Under the pieces are notes generated by a model. It saw only the letters and a list, made by a program, of their open reading frames with translations, was not told where the DNA came from and searched no databases. Shown here in pieces: positions 32,436 through 41,424 of a stretch of DNA of 64,000 nucleotides. The stretch lies in assembly GCF_017676385.1 (NCBI RefSeq), contig NZ_JAFFZN010000016.1:62001-126000 (forward strand), in the 5' to 3' direction. Positions within the stretch are counted from its first letter, which is position 1; every line of letters starts with the position of its first letter. The translations under genes were made by a program, and so were the position numbers. This stretch comes from Streptomyces spirodelae. Its GTDB lineage: Bacteria; Actinomycetota; Actinomycetes; Streptomycetales; Streptomycetaceae.

Positions 32436-34895
32436 CTACGAGGCCGCCACCGGGTCCACCGGATCGGCCGGATCTGCCGGGGGGCCCGAGGGCTTGACGG
32501 TCCGTTCGGCGGTGTTCTCGTCCGTCACGGCGACACCCCGGCGCTTGGAGACGTAGACGGCGCCGACGACGACCGCGACGGCCACCATCGAGACCACCAC
32601 CCGCACGCCGACGCTCTTGTCCTGGCCGTAGCTGAACTGCACCACGGCAGGCGCGATGAGCAGCGCCACCAGGTTCATCACCTTCAGCAGAGGGTTGATG
32701 GCCGGGCCCGCGGTGTCCTTGAACGGGTCGCCGACCGTGTCGCCGATGATGGTGGCCTCGTGGGCCTCGCTGCCCTTGCCGCCGTGGTGGCCGTCCTCCA
32801 CCAGCTTCTTCGCGTTGTCCCAGGCGCCTCCCGAGTTCGCGAGGAAGACGGCCATCAGGGTGCCGGCGCCGATCGCGCCCGCCAGGAACGCCGCCAGCGC
32901 TCCCACCCCGAAGGTGAAGCCCACCAGGATCGGCGCCATCACGGCCAGCAGACCGGGTGTCGTCAGCTCGCGCAGCGCGTCCTTGGTGCAGATGTCCACG
33001 ACCCGGCCGTACTCCGGCTTCTCGGAGTAGTCCATGATCCCCGGCTTCTCGCGGAACTGCCGCCGCACCTCGAAGACGACCGAACCGGCCGAACGCGAGA
33101 CGGCGTTGATGGCCAGCCCCGAGAAGAGGAAGACCACCGCGGCTCCGAACATCAGCCCGACCAGGGTGCTGGGCTGCGCGATGTCCACCAGCTCCAGCAT
33201 CTTGCCCGCGCTCTGATCCGCGTCGGCGAGCGCTTCGGCCAGCTCGGTGCGGTACGACCCGAAGAGCGCTGCGGCGGCCAGCACGGCCGTGGCGATGGCG
33301 ATGCCCTTGGTGATCGCCTTGGTGGTGTTGCCCACCGCGTCCAGGTCGGTGAGGACCTGCGCGCCCGCGCCCTCGACGTCGCCGGACATCTCCGCGATGC
33401 CCTGCGCGTTGTCGGAGACCGGCCCGAAGGTGTCCATGGCGACGATCACCCCGACGGTCGTCAGCAGACCGGTGCCGGCCAGCGCGACGGCGAACAGCGC
33501 CAGCATCACCGTGCCGCCGCCCAGCAGGAAGGCGCCGTAGACGCTCAGACCGATCAGCAGCGCCGTGTAGACGGCCGACTCCAGACCGATGGAGATACCG
33601 GAGAGCACGACGGTCGCCGGGCCCGTCAGCGACGTCCTGCCGATGTCCCGTACGGGCTTGCGGGTGGTCTCGGTGAAGTAGCCGGTCAGCTGCTGGATCA
33701 CGGCGGCCAGCACGATGCCGATCGCCACGGCCACGACGGCCAGCACCCGCGGGTCACCACTGTGCCCGAGGATCTCCTGTGCGTCGGCACCGGAGACGCC
33801 CTTGAGGTCCGCGTAGCTGGACGGCAGGTAGGTGAAGGCGGCGATGGCCACCAGGGCCAGCGAGATGAGCGCCGAGATGAAGAAGCCGCGGTTGATCGCC
33901 GTCATCCCGCTGCGGTCGGCGCGGCGCGGGGCCACGGCGAACACGCCGATCATGGCGGTGAGCACCCCGATGGCGGGCACGAGCAGCGGGAAGACCAGCC
34001 CGTCGTTGCCGAAGACGGCGGTGCCCAGGATGAGCGCTGCCACCAGAGTCACCGCGTACGACTCGAACAGGTCGGCCGCCATACCGGCGCAGTCACCGAC
34101 GTTGTCGCCGACGTTGTCCGCAATGGTGGCGGCGTTGCGCGGGTCGTCCTCAGGGATGCCCTGTTCGACCTTGCCGACGAGGTCGGCGCCCACATCGGCC
34201 GCCTTGGTGAAGATGCCGCCGCCGACTCGCATGAACATCGCGATCAGCGCGGCACCGAGACCGAAGCCCTCCAGTACCTTCGGCGCGTCGGCCGCGTAGA
34301 CGAGCACCACGCAGGCGGCGCCCAGCAGGCCGAGACCGACGGTGAACATTCCGACGACCCCGCCGGTACGAAAAGCGATCTTCATCGCCTTGTGCGAAAC
34401 AGCGGTGAGGTCCACGGGGATCTCCCCCGGTTCACCCTTCTCCGACCCCGCGGGGGTCGGCGCCGGGGTCGCCTCACGCGCCGCGGCAGCCACGCGCACA
34501 TTGCTGCGCACCGCGAGCCACATACCGATATAGCCGGTCGCTGCCGAGAAAGCGGCACCGACCAGGAAGAACAACGAACGGCCGATCCGCTGTTTCATAT
34601 CGTCGGCCGGCAAGAGCATGAGCAGGAAGAAGACAACCACCGCGAATACACCGAGGGTGCGTAGCTGCCGCGCCAGGTAGGCGTTGGCGCCCTCCTGCAC
34701 GGCCGCGGCGATCTTCTTCATGCTGTCGGTGCCCTCGCCCGCGGCGAGCACTTGTCGTACCAACACCATGGCGACGCCGAGCGCTGCGAGCGCGACAACC
34801 GCGATCACGATCGCGAGTCCCCGGTTGCCACTGGTCAGTTCTGCGGCGTCCGCGAGGTGCTGGGGGTGGTGAAGTGGGCTGAGATGCCCCGCCAT
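32436..34895 (-). CDS. hppA: Membrane proton-translocating pyrophosphatase (K+-independent type)
   Basis: 819 residues with about 16 membrane segments. Substrate-site motifs: TKAADVGADLVGKVEQGIPEDDPRN, DNVGDNVGDCAGMAADLFESY and GDTVGDPFKDTAGPAINPLLK. The motif VGNTTKAITKG carries Lys (near residue 525) at the position where K+-dependent enzymes have Ala, so this is the K+-independent H+-pumping class. It hydrolyses pyrophosphate and exports protons. ATG at 34895 has AAGGAGG five bases upstream. Confidence 0.95.
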   Translation of the reverse strand: MAGHLSPLHHPQHLADAAELTSGNRGLAIVIAVVALAALGVAMVLVRQVLAAGEGTDSMKKIAAAVQEGANAYLARQLRTLGVFAVVVFFLLMLLPADDMKQRIGRSLFFLVGAAFSAATGYIGMWLAVRSNVRVAAAAREATPAPTPAGSEKGEPGEIPVDLTAVSHKAMKIAFRTGGVVGMFTVGLGLLGAACVVLVYAADAPKVLEGFGLGAALIAMFMRVGGGIFTKAADVGADLVGKVEQGIPEDDPRNAATIADNVGDNVGDCAGMAADLFESYAVTLVAALILGTAVFGNDGLVFPLLVPAIGVLTAMIGVFAVAPRRADRSGMTAINRGFFISALISLALVAIAAFTYLPSSYADLKGVSGADAQEILGHSGDPRVLAVVAVAIGIVLAAVIQQLTGYFTETTRKPVRDIGRTSLTGPATVVLSGISIGLESAVYTALLIGLSVYGAFLLGGGTVMLALFAVALAGTGLLTTVGVIVAMDTFGPVSDNAQGIAEMSGDVEGAGAQVLTDLDAVGNTTKAITKGIAIATAVLAAAALFGSYRTELAEALADADQSAGKMLELVDIAQPSTLVGLMFGAAVVFLFSGLAINAVSRSAGSVVFEVRRQFREKPGIMDYSEKPEYGRVVDICTKDALRELTTPGLLAVMAPILVGFTFGVGALAAFLAGAIGAGTLMAVFLANSGGAWDNAKKLVEDGHHGGKGSEAHEATIIGDTVGDPFKDTAGPAINPLLKVMNLVALLIAPAVVQFSYGQDKSVGVRVVVSMVAVAVVVGAVYVSKRRGVAVTDENTAERTVKPSGPPADPADPVDPVAAS

Positions 34896-35482
34896 TCGTC
34901 CTCCTTGACGTTTGGCACATGGGCGCGCGCAAGCACGCTCAGGCGTCCTGCTGCAAAGATGTGGACGGATTGTAGGGAGCGCCACTAGATCAAAACAGAG
35001 CGCAGCAGCGAGAATTCGCCGGGAACGGCGAAGATCAGCCGCACCGGAAGCGGATAATTCGCTCGCATGAGGGAATGCGCAAATTCAACTGACACCGGGA
35101 AAACGATCTATCGAGTGAACGAAGAAAGCCCGAGCGGTGGGTTTAGGCGCTGGTCACAAATGTCGACCGCGGCGATCACAAGATCGGAAAAGAAGATCGC
35201 GAAAGGCCCCGGCCAGGCTCCCCGAAAGATCGAGAACCCCGACCAGATGTGATGGGCCAGCACGTGTGAGGGTGTGGAGGTTCAGGGGGAGTTCGGGGGA
35301 GGCGGGACGAGCTGCCCCCGTTGGAGGCGAGGCGCGGCTGTCGCGGGGCGTGATGCGTCTGTCGCGAGGCCAGAAAGCTCCTGTTGCGGGGCAAGAGGCG
35401 CCCGGCGCGGGGCGAGCACGTCTGTCGCGGGGAGAACGCGCCAGGCGCGCTCTCGCGTGGGTGCCCCGGGCCAGGGGGCGGC
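34896..35482. other. Intergenic region upstream of hppA, with degenerate CTGTCGCGGGG repeats
   Basis: 587 bases. 34980-35200 is distinctly AT-richer than the rest and likely holds the hppA promoter. 35310-35440 has four copies of CTGTYGCGRGG (starting near 35338, 35357, 35384 and 35429), irregularly spaced. I find no credible gene here; the short frames lack ribosome sites and normal codon bias. Confidence 0.5.
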
Positions 35483-36043
35483 TCAGGGGAGGACCGGCTC
35501 CGTCGTGGGCCAGCTCATGCGGATCACGCCGCCGTTCTCGTCGGTCGTCACTTCGACGTCGTCCACCAGCCCGCTGATCACCGCGAGACCCATCTCGCCG
35601 TCGCCCTCTTCCTCCTCCGGGACCGGCTCGGGAATCTCGTCCCGCGCTCCGGGCAGCAGCTTCCCCTCCGCCTCGACCAGGCCACCGCCACCGCCACCGC
35701 CTGCGGGACCGTTGCCGTTGGCCTCGGCTTCACTCCGGGCACCGGAACCCGCGCCGGCACCGAGAGTGCCGCCGGGCAGCGAGAAACGCCGGTGCGGCGC
35801 GTCGTCCCCCACCTCGATGGAGAACTTCTTCTCGTCCTCGATGAGCGACACCCGCACCGGGCTGCTGAGGCCGTGGCTCATATGCAGGCCGACGGCGCGC
35901 GTGCACGCCTCGCCGACAGCCAGCCGCACCTCGTCGAGCACGGCTTCGTCGACCCCGGCCCGCCGCGCCACGGCGGCGGCCACCAGCCGCGCCGTACGGA
36001 CGTGCTCCGGCAGCGCACTGAAGAGCAGCTCAACGGTGGCCAT
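35483..36043 (-). CDS. apg: Apg-like anti-sigma factor/serine kinase partner of BldG
   Basis: 186 residues, GHKL ATPase of the RsbW/SpoIIAB group. The N-box is DEVRLAVGEACTRAVGLH; FSIEVGDD corresponds to the G1 region, and the C-terminal GLAVISGLVDDVEV to G2. Between them sits an insert of about 70 residues rich in Gly, Glu and Pro (with GPAGGGGGGGLVEAE), placed where the ATP lid lies. The gene follows bldG by 137 bases on the same strand, as in S. coelicolor, where apg (SCO3548) encodes an anti-sigma factor co-transcribed with bldG. Start ATG at 36043 follows GAGGGGG. Confidence 0.85.
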   Translation of the reverse strand: MATVELLFSALPEHVRTARLVAAAVARRAGVDEAVLDEVRLAVGEACTRAVGLHMSHGLSSPVRVSLIEDEKKFSIEVGDDAPHRRFSLPGGTLGAGAGSGARSEAEANGNGPAGGGGGGGLVEAEGKLLPGARDEIPEPVPEEEEGDGEMGLAVISGLVDDVEVTTDENGGVIRMSWPTTEPVLP

Positions 36044-36180
36044 GCCATCCCCCTCGGTTTCCCTGAGTGTCTGTGGCGCCCGTCCGGGGCTCGGAACGAT
36101 CCGGGACCCGGCGCCCGCCTCACAGTCAACCGGTAAGCCGTCGGGCCACCCCACGCGGGGCGGACCGACGGCCCGGCACA

Positions 36181-36522
36181 TCAGTCAGTGGCCGCTACGG
36201 CCTCGTCGACCGAGGAGTGGATCGGGAACACCTTCGTCAGTCCGGTGATCCGGAAGATCTTGAGAATGCGCTCCTGGTTGCAGACCAGGCGCAGCGAGCC
36301 CTCGTGGGCACGCACCCTCTTGAGCCCACCGACGAGCACGCCGAGCCCGGTGGAGTCGAGGAAGTCGACACCCTCCATGTCCACGACGAGGTGGTAGCTG
36401 CCGTCGTTTACGAGCTCGACCAGTTGCTCGCGCAGCTTGGGCGCGGTGTATACATCAATCTCGCCACCGACCTCGACGATCGTGCGATCGCCGACGGTAC
36501 GGGTCGACAGGGACAGGTCCAC
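36181..36522 (-). CDS. bldG: Anti-sigma factor antagonist BldG
   Basis: 113 residues, STAS-domain anti-anti-sigma factor required for aerial growth and antibiotic production in Streptomyces. The phosphorylation site is Ser57 in VDFLDSTGLGVLVGGL, as in S. coelicolor BldG. In the unphosphorylated form it sequesters anti-sigma factors, probably including Apg next door. The GTG at 36522 follows GGAGG. Confidence 0.95.
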   Translation of the reverse strand: MDLSLSTRTVGDRTIVEVGGEIDVYTAPKLREQLVELVNDGSYHLVVDMEGVDFLDSTGLGVLVGGLKRVRAHEGSLRLVCNQERILKIFRITGLTKVFPIHSSVDEAVAATD

Positions 36523-36566
36523 GGATCCTCCAGCACCTTGCTATCGAGCGGTCAGCCCCCTCGGTT

Positions 36567-36613
36567 CTCCCTCCCCCTGCCCTGACGGAGGGAGGTACCC
36601 CCAAAGGCAGGGG
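36567..36613. repeat. Palindromic element in the bldG/helicase intergenic region
   Basis: Two overlapping alternative stems: CTCCCTCC (36567-36574) with GGAGGGAG (36587-36594), and CCCCTGCC (36574-36581) with GGCAGGGG (36606-36613). Similar C/G-rich palindromes recur between genes in Streptomyces. It lies upstream of the bldG start and could fold in its leader RNA. Confidence 0.65.
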
Positions 36614-36711
36614 ACGGATCGGCAGCCGCAGAGGCATTCAATCACTTACCAGCAGGCTAGGACGACGCCTTGCGGTCATTGTCCGCCTCGCCAGTGACAC
36701 ACTCGGTACCG

Positions 36712-39263
36712 ATGGCCAACGAACAGCACACCCGGTCCGCGAGCGTACGCCCGCGAGTCGAGCCCCACCGCTCGGCTTCCTGCGGCGACCCTCGCGACGT
36801 GCTCGCTCGTCTCACCAAGGGGCCGGACCGCGCCGGGCGTGTCACCCATACGGAGCACTTGCCCCCGCGAAACGGTCGCCATGCGCATTGGCCCGACCGG
36901 ATCCGGCCAGAAGTGATCGAGGCCGTACAGCAGGCCGGCATCGACCGCCCCTGGGAGCACCAGGCCCGCGCCGCCGCACACGCCCTCGACGGCGATTCGG
37001 TGATCATCGCCACAGGCACCGCCTCCGGGAAATCCCTCTCCTACCTCGCTCCTGTTCTCAGTACCCTGCTGGACGGCTCCGAGGCCCCGAACGGCCGCGG
37101 CACCACCGCGCTGTACCTGGCTCCCACCAAGGCCCTCGCCGCCGACCAGCGGCGCGCCGTCACCGATCTGGCCGCCCCGCTGGGCACGGCCGTACGAGCC
37201 GCGGTCTTCGACGGGGACACGCCGATGGAAGAGCGCGAATGGGTGCGGCTGTACGCCAACTACGTGCTCACCAACCCGGACATGCTCCACCGGGGCCTGC
37301 TGCCCGGCCACACCCGGTGGTCCTCCTTCCTGCGCGCACTGCGCTATGTCGTCATCGACGAGTGCCACACCTACCGCGGCGTCTTCGGCTCCCACGTCGC
37401 CCAGGTCCTGCGCCGCCTGCGCCGGGTGTGTGCCCGCTACGGCTCCGAGCCCGTCTTCCTCCTCGCCTCCGCCACCGCCGCCGCGCCCGGCGAGGGCGCC
37501 GCCCGGCTGACCGGCGTACGGCCCGTCGAGATCACCGAGGACACCTCCCCGCGCGGCGAGACGGTCTTCGCCCTGTGGGAGCCGCCGCTGACCGAGCTGG
37601 AGGGCGAACGCGGCGCCCCCGTCCGCCGCACCGCCACGGCGGAGGCTGCCGAGCTTCTGACCGACCTCGCGGCCGAAGGCGTACGCACCGTCGCCTTCGT
37701 CCGCTCCCGGCGCGGCGCCGAGCTGATCTCCCTCATCGCCCAGGACCGCCTCGCCGCCATCCCGGCCCCTCGAAGCCCCGGGGCAACCGAGGACCGGCAC
37801 CAGGACGCGCCCGAGGGGACGCCCGAGGACACCCCTGGGGCGGCGGGAGCGGACGCCGCGGAGACTGACGCGAGCGTGGGCGTGGGCACGGGCGTGAGCG
37901 TGGGCGTGAGCACGGGATTGGCCGGCGAGGGGGTCTCTCCTCACGGATCGCCGCCTACCGCGGCGGCTACCTGCCCGAAGAGCGACGCGCCCTCGAACGC
38001 GCCCTGCACACCGGCGAGCTGCTGGGCCTGGCCGCGACGAACGCGCTGGAACTCGGCATCGACATCTCCGGGCTGGACGCCGTCCTCATCACGGGCTATC
38101 CCGGCACCCGCGCCTCCCTCTGGCAGCAGGCCGGCCGCGCGGGCCGGGCCGGTCAGGGCGCGCTGGCCATCATGATCGCCCGTGACGAGCCGCTGGACAC
38201 CTATCTCGTCCACAACCCCGAATCCGTCTTCCACACCCCGGTCGAGTCCACCGTTCTGGACCCGGACAACCCCTACGTCCTCGCTCCACACCTGTGCGCA
38301 GCCGCAGCCGAGATCCCCCTCACCGAGGCCGACTTCGACCTCTTCGGGCCCCAGACCCCCCAGCTGCTGAGCAAGCTCGAAAAGCGCAAGCTGCTCCGCC
38401 GCCGCAGCTCCGGCTGGCACTGGACCCGCAAGGAGCGGGCCGCCGATCTGACCGACATCCGGGGCAGTGGCGGAAAACCGGTACAGGTCGTCGAAGCGGA
38501 CACCGGCCGCCTGCTGGGCACCGTCGACGCCGGAGCCGCACACACCACCGTCCACGAGGGCGCCGTCCACCTGCACCAGGGCCGCACCTATGTGGTGCGA
38601 CGGCTCGACCTGGAGGATTCCGCAGCGCTGGTGGACGAAGCCTCCCCGCCCTGGACGACGATGGCCCGCGACACCACCTCGCTGGCCGTACTGGAGACCG
38701 AGGCCGAGGTCCCCTGGGGCGAGGCCCGGCTGTGCTTCGGCTCCGTCGAGGTCACCAATCAGGTCGTCTCCTATCTGCGCCGCCGTCTGATCACCGGCGA
38801 GGTCCTCGGCGAGACCAAGCTGGACCTTCCGCCCCGCACTCTGCGCACCCGGGCCGTCTGGTGGACCGTCACCGACGACCAGCTCGACGCCGCCCGGATC
38901 AACCCGGAGATCCTCGAGGGCGCACTGCACGCCGCCGAGCACGCCGCGATCGGCATGCTGCCGCTGTTCGCCACCTGCGACCGCTGGGACATCGGCGGCG
39001 TCTCCATCGCCCTGCACCCCGACACCCTCCTTCCCACCGTCTTCGTCTACGACGGCCAGCCCGGCGGGGCCGGCTTCGCCGAGCGCGCCTTCCACACCGC
39101 CCGGGACTGGCTGACCGCCACCCGCGACGCCATCGCCGCTTGCGAATGCGAGGCGGGCTGCCCCTCCTGCATCCAGTCCCCCAAGTGCGGCAACGCCAAC
39201 GACCCGCTTCACAAACGCGGCGCCATCCGCCTCCTCACCGAACTCCTCCGCTCCGCCACCTGA
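36712..39263 (+). pseudogene. DEAD/DEAH-box helicase with DUF1998 domain, apparent 1-base frameshift
   Basis: Two frames encode one protein. The first (36712 to about 37933) has motif I IATGTASGKSLSY, VIDECHTYRG (DECH) and LASATAAAPGEG. After the G5 run at 37929-37933 the homology continues in another frame: IAAYRGGYLPEERRALE, TNALELGIDISGLD, QQAGRAGRAG (motif VI), then the C-terminal Cys cluster CECEAGCPSCIQSPKCGN. Adding one G to the run joins the frames as GEGGLSSRIAAYRGG and gives 850 residues, the usual length. Just before it is a low-complexity VGVGTGVSVGVSTG linker. It may be a real mutation or an assembly error in a GC-rich repeat. The YprA/MrfA-type family is linked to DNA repair. 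It diverges from bldG. Confidence 0.75.
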
Positions 39264-39345
39264 CACCTGCCGTCACGGGCCCCACGGCCATGGCCCCCCT
39301 TCCACCCCGACCGCGGCCAGGCATCAGGCCCGCCTCCGAGCGGCC

Positions 39346-39765
39346 TCACCTCCCCCGACGGGCCCTCCACACCGGACGAGCCGCCACGGGAATCGCCGAA
39401 TGGGCGGCCGGACGAGCCACCGGGTGGTCGGCCGGGCCCGCGCGGGACCGTACGCGTGCGGTGTAGGCGCCCCAGCGCACCCCCGCGTCCAGGTCAGCAA
39501 TCTCTCCCCGGACCGCGCACCGGACCACCCGCGCATCCTGTGCCCGCGCCACCCGGCGCGCCGCCGCGCACGCCGGCCCTGGGCCCTCCAGTGCCCGGTC
39601 GGCCGCCGCGAGCGCCGCCAGGTCGGCGACGGCACCCGCCCGGTGCCGTACGTACACCGCCTGGCCGAACCCCAGCACCCCCGCGAACACCCCGCACAGC
39701 ACCACCACACTCAGCGCCGCCCACACCGAGGCCGACCCGCGGTCGCTACGGAGCCTGTCCACCAC
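39346..39765 (-). CDS. Flp pilus-assembly TadE/G-like protein
   Basis: 139 residues. N-terminal RSDRGSASVWAALSVVVLCGVFAGVLGFGQ is a pilin-like basic segment plus hydrophobic helix (cleavage expected after the Gly of DRG), followed by a soluble domain with Cys in PACAAARR and VRCAV that may form a disulfide. It lacks the Glu at position +5 of the mature protein found in true class III pilins. It is the last gene of the leftward tad operon and overlaps the TadE gene by 20 bases. The long Arg/Pro/Ala tail after about residue 110 has no homologous feature. Confidence 0.7.
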   Translation of the reverse strand: MVDRLRSDRGSASVWAALSVVVLCGVFAGVLGFGQAVYVRHRAGAVADLAALAAADRALEGPGPACAAARRVARAQDARVVRCAVRGEIADLDAGVRWGAYTARVRSRAGPADHPVARPAAHSAIPVAARPVWRARRGR

Positions 39766-40207
39766 CCGCCCGCCTCTCGTCCGCCGCTACCGCCTCCGAC
39801 CGCAGCTCCACACTCAGCGGCCCCGGACCGGCCGTCCTCGCCCGCACCGCGACTCTCACCAGCTCGCCCTCCCTCGTCATCTGCACCCGGGCGCCGTGCG
39901 GCGCTGCCGACCGCGCGGCCCGGGACACCCCTGCCTCGGGCTCGCCGCGCGCCGCCGCCCGCGCCCCGGCCCGGGCGGCGTCCACGCACTGAATCCGCGC
40001 CACCGCGGCCATCAGCCCCCACAACAGCCCCGCGACCAGCAGCACCAGAGCCGGAATCACCACGGCGGCCTCGGCCGTGACATAGCCCGCGCACGGATCG
40101 CCGCCCCTCCATCTACCGCCCCACAGACGCGGGCGAGGGCGCAGGCGCGAGGGCGAACGCGGTTCCGGGCCCGCGCCCGCCGCCGCGGACCGCTCAGAAC
40201 GGTGCAC
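39746..40207 (-). CDS. TadE-family minor pilin
   Basis: 153 residues from GTG 40207, which lies inside the end of the DUF4244 gene (14-base overlap); the true start is uncertain because the first 50 residues are Arg/Pro-rich and poorly conserved. The TadE domain begins G-YVTAEAAVVIPALVLLVAGLLWGL: a class III signal with Gly before the cleavage site and Glu at +5. The remainder (IQCVDAARAGARAAARGE) is typical of TadE. It is predicted to be processed by a prepilin peptidase, which is not encoded in this window. Confidence 0.72.
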   Translation of the reverse strand: MHRSERSAAAGAGPEPRSPSRLRPRPRLWGGRWRGGDPCAGYVTAEAAVVIPALVLLVAGLLWGLMAAVARIQCVDAARAGARAAARGEPEAGVSRAARSAAPHGARVQMTREGELVRVAVRARTAGPGPLSVELRSEAVAADERRAGGGQAP

Positions 40208-40430
40208 GGAGCGCCCGTTCGACCAGTCCCTGCAACTCCGCGCCCACCGCACCGCTGTTGACGACCTTGTAGAGCACCGCCGCCAGTGCGACCGCCGCCA
40301 GCGTGCCCATTGCGTACTCGGCCGTACTCATCCCCCTGTCCCCGCAGAGCTTCCGCCGCGCCCGCGTGCCCTTCCACAACAGCCGCGTCAACAGCCGCAC
40401 CCTCACCAACACCGCAGTACCCACGTCCAC
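40194..40430 (-). CDS. DUF4244 protein, probable Flp-type major pilin
   Basis: 78 residues. A basic N-terminus (LLWKGTRARRKLCGDRG) precedes MSTAEYAMGTLAAVALAAVLYKVVNSG: Gly at the cleavage site and Glu at mature position +5, then a single hydrophobic helix, the architecture of Flp pilins. The GTG at 40430 follows GGGAG. It sits between tadC and tadE in the pilus operon, and I infer it is the main pilus subunit. Confidence 0.75.
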   Translation of the reverse strand: MDVGTAVLVRVRLLTRLLWKGTRARRKLCGDRGMSTAEYAMGTLAAVALAAVLYKVVNSGAVGAELQGLVERALRAPF

Positions 40431-40468
40431 TTCGCTCCCTCTTCCTGCTTCCGACCTGGCCCGGCCAC

Positions 40469-40546
40469 TCACTCGTCCCTCAGCTCTTCCTCCCTGGGCA
40501 TTTCCTCCCTGGGCATTTCCTCCCTGGGCATTTCCTCCCTCAGCAC
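40469..40546 (-). repeat. 15-base tandem repeat encoding MPREE repeats between tadC and DUF4244
   Basis: On the plus strand 3.5 copies of TCCTCCCTGGGCATT (40488-40540). On the minus strand each unit reads GGGAGGAAATGCCC, so it repeats a Shine-Dalgarno tract and an ATG. The frame from the ATG at 40531 (or GTG at 40546) to the stop at 40469 would encode three MPREE units plus ELRDE. Whether it is translated is unknown. Confidence 0.7.
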
Positions 40547-40554
40547 TGCTCCCC

Positions 40555-41424
40555 TCACCACAGCGACCGCGCCAGCCCCAGAAGTACGGGCACCACACCC
40601 ACTGCCAGGAAGGCCGGCAGGAAGCACAGCCCCAAGGGTCCTGTGACCAGTACGGCCGCCCGGCGGGCTCGGCTGCTCGCGGCGCGCGCACGGCTGCCAC
40701 GCAACTCGGCCGCCAGCCGGGTCACGGACTCCACCGCAGGCACCCCGGCCACACCGGCCCGCTCCATGCACCGGGCGAACTCCACGCCCCACGGCTGCTT
40801 CGCGAACCGTCCCCACACCAGGCCCGGTTCAGCTCCCAGCCGCAGCTCCGTCGCCGCACCCGCCAGCCGCTCCCCCAGCGGCCCGCCCACCGAGCCACCG
40901 ACCGCCTCCGCCGCACGCTCCGGGCCCGCACCTGCCGCGAGGCACGCGGCCATCAGTTCGGCAGCCAGGGGAAGCTGCTCCTCGGCAGCCCGCTCCCCCG
41001 CGCCCTGTGGGTCCTCCGCTGCGGACTGCCGCCGTAGCCACCGCCAGGTGCCCCACGCAGCCGCTCCGCCCACCAGCCACCCCACCGGGCCGCCGATCAG
41101 CACCACGCCCAGCACCCCGGCACCGGCCACGCCCATGCCCTCCCGGGCCCGTCTTGTCCGCAGGACCCCCTCCCACTTCCGCCTGGCCACCGCCCAACGG
41201 CCCGGCGGCTGATCCACCACCCCTCCCCTGCCCGCAACCCCGCACAGAAGGTTCACGCGTCGCCGCGCGGCCCCCTCCCGACGGGCCGTGTCCACAGCTG
41301 TCGCCACGCACCAAGCCGCGGCCAGCACCGCCACCGCCGCCGGAGCCCACATCCACAGGGTGGGGACAACCTCTGCCGCTTCCGCCCACCGGGCGGGGAC
41401 CAGCTCCGCACCTCCACCGCTCAC
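40555..41424 (-). CDS. tadC: Type II secretion F-family protein TadC
   Basis: 289 residues with three to four hydrophobic segments (VVPTLWMWAPAAVAVLAAAW, GVAGAGVLGVVLIGGPVGWLVGG, and a C-terminal pair ending GLCFLPAFLAVGVVPVLLGLARSL) and the F-domain cytoplasmic part LPLAAELMAACLAAGAGPERAAEAVG. TadB and TadC form the inner-membrane platform of the Flp pilus. Start GTG at 41424 overlaps the tadB stop (GTGA). Confidence 0.8.
   Translation of the reverse strand: MSGGGAELVPARWAEAAEVVPTLWMWAPAAVAVLAAAWCVATAVDTARREGAARRRVNLLCGVAGRGGVVDQPPGRWAVARRKWEGVLRTRRAREGMGVAGAGVLGVVLIGGPVGWLVGGAAAWGTWRWLRRQSAAEDPQGAGERAAEEQLPLAAELMAACLAAGAGPERAAEAVGGSVGGPLGERLAGAATELRLGAEPGLVWGRFAKQPWGVEFARCMERAGVAGVPAVESVTRLAAELRGSRARAASSRARRAAVLVTGPLGLCFLPAFLAVGVVPVLLGLARSLW

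Noticed and set aside
32760..34664. 634-codon plus-strand frame opposite hppA
   Set aside because: Hydrophilic His/Asp/Gly/Arg-rich antisense translation of a membrane protein gene; no start context.
36567..36613. Riboswitch upstream of bldG
   Set aside because: Only short C/G palindromes of a type common between Streptomyces genes; no aptamer-like conserved core.
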